In this document: positions 4,925-7,339 of the stretch, piece after piece
Layout: every line of letters starts with the position of its first letter
How positions within the stretch are numbered: the first letter of the stretch is position 1
From: an uncultured Erysipelotrichaceae bacterium
GTDB taxonomy: Bacteria > Bacillota_I > Bacilli_A > RF39 > UBA660
DNA length: 7,339 bases
NCBI GenBank assembly: GCA_902772675.1
Contig: CACYBN010000133.1
Location: 1 to 7,339 of the forward strand
Direction: 5' to 3'
Notes under the pieces: generated by a model
Seen by the model: only the letters and a program-made list of their open reading frames with translations
Database searches by the model: none
Told to the model about the DNA's origin: nothing
Position numbers and translations under genes: made by a program

Positions 4925-6664
4925 ATGAGTTATATAAAGACAATTGAAAAAGATATTATTAAATATATCAATGACTGTGGATATAAAGTTGATACAGTTG
5001 ATTTAACTGTTTCTAATAGACCAGATCTAGGAGATTATCAATTAAATGATTCTATGAAATTAGCTAAAGAATATCATAAAAATCCTAGAGAAATAGCAGA
5101 AGAAATTAAATCTAAATTAGAAAGTGATAAAAGATTTACTAATGTTAATATAGCAGGACCAGGCTTCATAAATATTACTATATCTGATGATGCTTTAATT
5201 GAATTTATGAATGAAATAAAAGAAGATCCTAAATCCAATATAGATAAATTAGAAAAGAGTTTAATATTTATAGATTATGGAGGAGCTAATATAGCTAAGA
5301 CTCTTCATGTAGGACATTTAAGACCTGCTAATATAGGAGAAGCTTTAAAAAGATTAGCAGCAGCTTTAGGAAAAGATACTATTGGTGATGTTCATTTTGG
5401 TGATATAGGACGTCAATCTGGTATGGTAATTTCTGAAATTAAAAGACTTCATCCTGAATTAAAATTCTTTGATGAAAATTATGAAGGAGAATATGAAGAT
5501 TTTACTATTACTGCAGAAGAATTAGGAGAAATTTATCCAAGAGCTAGTTTAGCAGCTAAAGAATCTGAAGAACGTATGGAAGAAGTAAGACAAATTACTG
5601 CAGAATTAGAAGATGGTAGAAGAGGATATGTTGCTCTTTGGGATATTATAAAGAAAACATCTATTGAGGATATTAAAAAAATATATAAACAATTAAATAC
5701 TACTTTTGATCTATGGGAAGGAGAAACAGACTGTTATCCTTATATTCCTAAAACTATGGAAATAATGGAAAGTACTGGATTAATATATGAAAGTGAAGGT
5801 GCAAAAGTTATCGATGTAGATAAACCTGAAGATAATAAACCTATGCCTCCTTTAGTAGTTATTAAAAGTAATGGAGCAACTTTATATGCTACTCGTGATT
5901 TAGCTACAATTTATTCTCGTATGCAAAGATTTAGTCCAGATGAAATATGGTATGTAACTGACTTTAGACAAAGTTTATATTTTGAACAAGTATTTAGAGC
6001 AAGTTATAAAACTCATTTAGTTAATGAAAATACTAAATTACAACATTTTGGATTAGGTACAATGAATGGACCTGATGGTAAACCATTTAAAACTAGAGAT
6101 GGTGGAGTAATGGACTTAAAGGGATTAATTGATGATGTAGTAAAAGAAGCTGAATCTCGTCTAAATGAAAATATAACAGATGAAAAAGAAAGAAAAGAGA
6201 TATCTACACAAGTAGGTTTATCTGCTTTAAAATATGCTGATTTCTTATCTTTTAGAGGAACAGATTATATATTTGATCCAAAGAAATTTTCTGATTTAAA
6301 TGGAAAAACTGGACCATATTTATTATATTCTACAATTAGAATGAAATCTTTATTAGAAAAAGCAGGGAAATATAACAATCAATATATAAAGATTAATAGT
6401 GATACTGATAAAGATATTATTAAGTGTTTATTAAATTTACCTGAAATAATTAATAAGTGTTATGAAATAAAATCACTAAATGATATAGCAGACTATCTAT
6501 ATAAATTAACAAGCTTATATAATAAATTTTATTCAGAGAATAGAGTATTAACTGAAGAAGATAAAGATTTAAAAGATTCATGGTTAACATTAACAAATAT
6601 AGTTAAAAAGACTAATGAAATGCTTTTAGATATTCTTGGAATAACAATACCTAATAAAATGTAA
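4925..6664 (+). CDS. argS: Arginyl-tRNA synthetase (ArgRS)
   Basis: ArgRS is a class I synthetase that charges tRNA-Arg with arginine at ATP cost in the cytoplasm and needs the tRNA for amino-acid activation. The 579 residues are a normal length. The N-terminal Add-1 domain (about 1-100) is followed by the HIGH motif HVGH (128-131) within GANIAKTLHVGHLR. The Rossmann catalytic domain contains the YATRDL segment (321-326). The degenerate KMSK equivalent GKPFKTRDGGVMDL (385-398) is usual for ArgRS. The anticodon-binding helical DALR domain starts near 465 (PYLLYSTIRMKSLL) and ends with the typical LLDILGI..PNKM. SD AAGGAG (4911-4916) lies 8 nt before ATG inside the preceding gene. Five of 23 Arg codons here are CGT, unlike the nearly exclusive AGA elsewhere. 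No terminator is seen before rpoE. Confidence 0.97.
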   Translation: MSYIKTIEKDIIKYINDCGYKVDTVDLTVSNRPDLGDYQLNDSMKLAKEYHKNPREIAEEIKSKLESDKRFTNVNIAGPGFINITISDDALIEFMNEIKEDPKSNIDKLEKSLIFIDYGGANIAKTLHVGHLRPANIGEALKRLAAALGKDTIGDVHFGDIGRQSGMVISEIKRLHPELKFFDENYEGEYEDFTITAEELGEIYPRASLAAKESEERMEEVRQITAELEDGRRGYVALWDIIKKTSIEDIKKIYKQLNTTFDLWEGETDCYPYIPKTMEIMESTGLIYESEGAKVIDVDKPEDNKPMPPLVVIKSNGATLYATRDLATIYSRMQRFSPDEIWYVTDFRQSLYFEQVFRASYKTHLVNENTKLQHFGLGTMNGPDGKPFKTRDGGVMDLKGLIDDVVKEAESRLNENITDEKERKEISTQVGLSALKYADFLSFRGTDYIFDPKKFSDLNGKTGPYLLYSTIRMKSLLEKAGKYNNQYIKINSDTDKDIIKCLLNLPEIINKCYEIKSLNDIADYLYKLTSLYNKFYSENRVLTEEDKDLKDSWLTLTNIVKKTNEMLLDILGITIPNKM

Positions 6665-6673
6665 TAAAATATA

Positions 6674-6702
6674 TTGCATTTGTTTTATAAAAATGATATA
6701 AA
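6674..6702 (+). promoter_or_regulatory. Candidate sigma-A promoter of rpoE
   Basis: The proposed -35 is TTGCAT (6674-6679). A 17-nt spacer ends in TGA (extended -10), and the -10 is TATAAA (6697-6702). The start near 6709 gives a leader of about 34 nt to ATG 6743. It lies in the argS-rpoE gap, which has no terminator, so rpoE could be transcribed both from here and by readthrough. Confidence 0.55.
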
Positions 6703-6742
6703 GAAAAAGACAAAATTCTATTATTGCTTAGGAGGACGAAAT

Positions 6743-7204
6743 ATGAGTTTTAAAGATTTGTCTAAAGATGAACTAGAATTATATTCACATAAAGATCTAA
6801 CTTATATGATTATAGAAGAAAATGGTCCAATGAATACTGCGGATTTATTTAAAAAAATAACAACATCATTAGAGTTACCTAATAGTTTTTATGAAAATAA
6901 AATAGGAGACTATTATACTACTCTAACTACAGATAAGAGATTTGTCTTATTAGAAGATGGTAATTGGGATTTAAGTAATAAGTATTCTTCTGATAAAGTT
7001 AAAAAGAACGTTGATATCGATGAAGACGAAGACGAGGAAGAAGAAGACGAAGAAGAAAAAGAAGAAGATATCATGGAATCAGATGAAGATGATGAAGACA
7101 ACTATGATATTAAGAGAACAGATGATGATTTTGACGATTCTGATGATGATTATAAAGATTTAGTTATAATAGATGAAGAAGAAATGGAACTAGAAGATAA
7201 TTAG
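6743..7204 (+). CDS. rpoE: DNA-directed RNA polymerase delta subunit
   Basis: Delta is a Firmicutes-specific RNA polymerase accessory subunit. It promotes release of RNA polymerase from nucleic acids, increases recycling and promoter selectivity, and makes initiation more sensitive to initiating-NTP levels. The 153 residues show the expected two parts: a folded HARE-HTH domain (about 12-83, with SHKDLTYMIIEENG, IGDYYTTLTTDKRFV and the GNWDLSNKY wing) and a disordered acidic tail (about 91-153) made mostly of Asp and Glu. Near the end of the tail is a hydrophobic patch, DLVIIDEEEMELE (139-151). The start is ATG 6743, with GGAGG (6731-6735) 7 nt upstream; an in-frame TTG at 6674 is rejected because it lacks a ribosome site and coincides with the proposed -35 box. 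Its position after argS matches Bacillus. The tail codes through a 47-nt tract that is 44/47 purine (7022-7068). Confidence 0.93.
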   Translation: MSFKDLSKDELELYSHKDLTYMIIEENGPMNTADLFKKITTSLELPNSFYENKIGDYYTTLTTDKRFVLLEDGNWDLSNKYSSDKVKKNVDIDEDEDEEEEDEEEKEEDIMESDEDDEDNYDIKRTDDDFDDSDDDYKDLVIIDEEEMELEDN

Positions 7205-7217
7205 TTCTTTTTCTTTT
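7187..7217 (+). terminator. Possible weak terminator overlapping the rpoE 3' end
   Basis: GAACTA (7187-7192) pairs with TAGTTC (7202-7207) around a 9-nt loop and is followed by TTTTTCTTTT (7208-7217). The stop TAG (7202-7204) lies in the right arm. The stem has only two G-C pairs, so termination may be partial, allowing readthrough into prfA. Confidence 0.45.
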
Positions 7218-7228
7218 AATCTTTAGTA

Positions 7229-7237
7229 TGTTATAAT
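7229..7237 (+). promoter_or_regulatory. Candidate extended -10 promoter of prfA
   Basis: TGT followed by consensus TATAAT (7232-7237) forms an extended -10 identical to that of pta. The -35 position (7209-7214, TTTTCT) is poor and lies in the T-tract after rpoE. The start would be near 7244, about 20 nt before ATG 7264. Confidence 0.55.
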
Positions 7238-7263
7238 AACTATGTTTGAAAGGGAGTTTACCT

Positions 7264-7339
7264 ATGATAGATAGATTAGAAATTATTAATAATAAGTATA
7301 ATGAATTATCAAAAGAGTTAATGAATCCAGAAAATCTTA
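7264..7339 (+). CDS. prfA: Peptide chain release factor 1, N-terminal fragment
   Basis: Only the first 25 codons are present; the window ends inside the gene. The peptide begins MIDRLEIINNKYNELSKEL and continues MNPENL. This fits the RF1 N-terminal helix pattern (M-RL-IE-RY-EL, then a DPE-like turn) and not the RF2 start. RF1 recognises UAA and UAG and triggers peptidyl-tRNA hydrolysis in the ribosomal A site. A strong SD, AAGGGAG (7250-7256), sits 7 nt before the ATG. prfA lies downstream of rpoE in B. subtilis too, though with genes between. The identification rests on a short fragment plus context. Confidence 0.75.
   Translation, partial: MIDRLEIINNKYNELSKELMNPENL

Noticed and set aside
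6674..6742. N-terminal extension of rpoE from TTG 6674
   Set aside because: It has no Shine-Dalgarno, is unlike delta N-termini, overlaps the proposed promoter, and a strong GGAGG precedes ATG 6743.
6913..7101. 62-codon minus-strand ORF, extremely serine-rich
   Set aside because: It is the antisense shadow of the GAA/GAC/GAT acidic tail of rpoE; it has no ribosome site and only low-complexity sequence.

Overview
The window is a compact, very AT-rich stretch of ordinary bacterial chromosome. It looks like a Firmicutes/Bacilli relative with a reduced, low-GC genome, such as the uncultured gut Bacilli/Mollicutes-like lineages; that placement is inferred from composition and gene content. UGA is not read as tryptophan: Trp is TGG and the standard code gives intact proteins throughout. 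Arginine is almost always AGA, Shine-Dalgarno sequences are present, and the gene set (rlmH, a DUF1934 gene, argS, rpoE-delta, prfA) is typical of Firmicutes.

Layout. (1) Positions 1-48 hold the last codons of an upstream gene. (2) rlmH (45-500) ends in a strong intrinsic terminator whose stem is made of its own last codons. (3) An amidase with an apparent signal peptide (557-2194) is followed after 8 bp by ung (2203-2865), probably as a two-gene operon. (4) A LemA-family membrane protein (2874-3431) lies on the opposite strand, tail-to-tail with ung across one shared bidirectional terminator. (5) lemA and pta (3528-4517) diverge from a 96-bp region whose two promoters appear to share their -35 area; pta ends in a UUCG-loop terminator. 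(6) A DUF1934 (YwiB-like) gene and argS form an operon, followed by rpoE (RNA polymerase delta) with its own promoter. This is the ywiB-argS-rpoE order known from Bacillus. (7) The window ends 25 codons into prfA (release factor 1).

The genes are mostly housekeeping: rRNA modification and translation (rlmH, argS, prfA), transcription (rpoE), uracil repair (ung) and acetyl-phosphate metabolism (pta). The accessory items are the amidase and the divergent LemA protein. Two automatic starts are better moved: the DUF1934 gene to ATG 4593 and rpoE to ATG 6743, both because of promoter and ribosome-binding-site positions. No stretch over 300 bp lacks a gene. I see no mobile element, CRISPR array, tRNA, rRNA or riboswitch.

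I found no convincing undescribed system. What stands out is fine-scale organisation: terminators built from coding sequence, extended -10 elements at all six candidate promoters, overlapping control elements, and a secreted amidase coupled to a DNA-repair gene.
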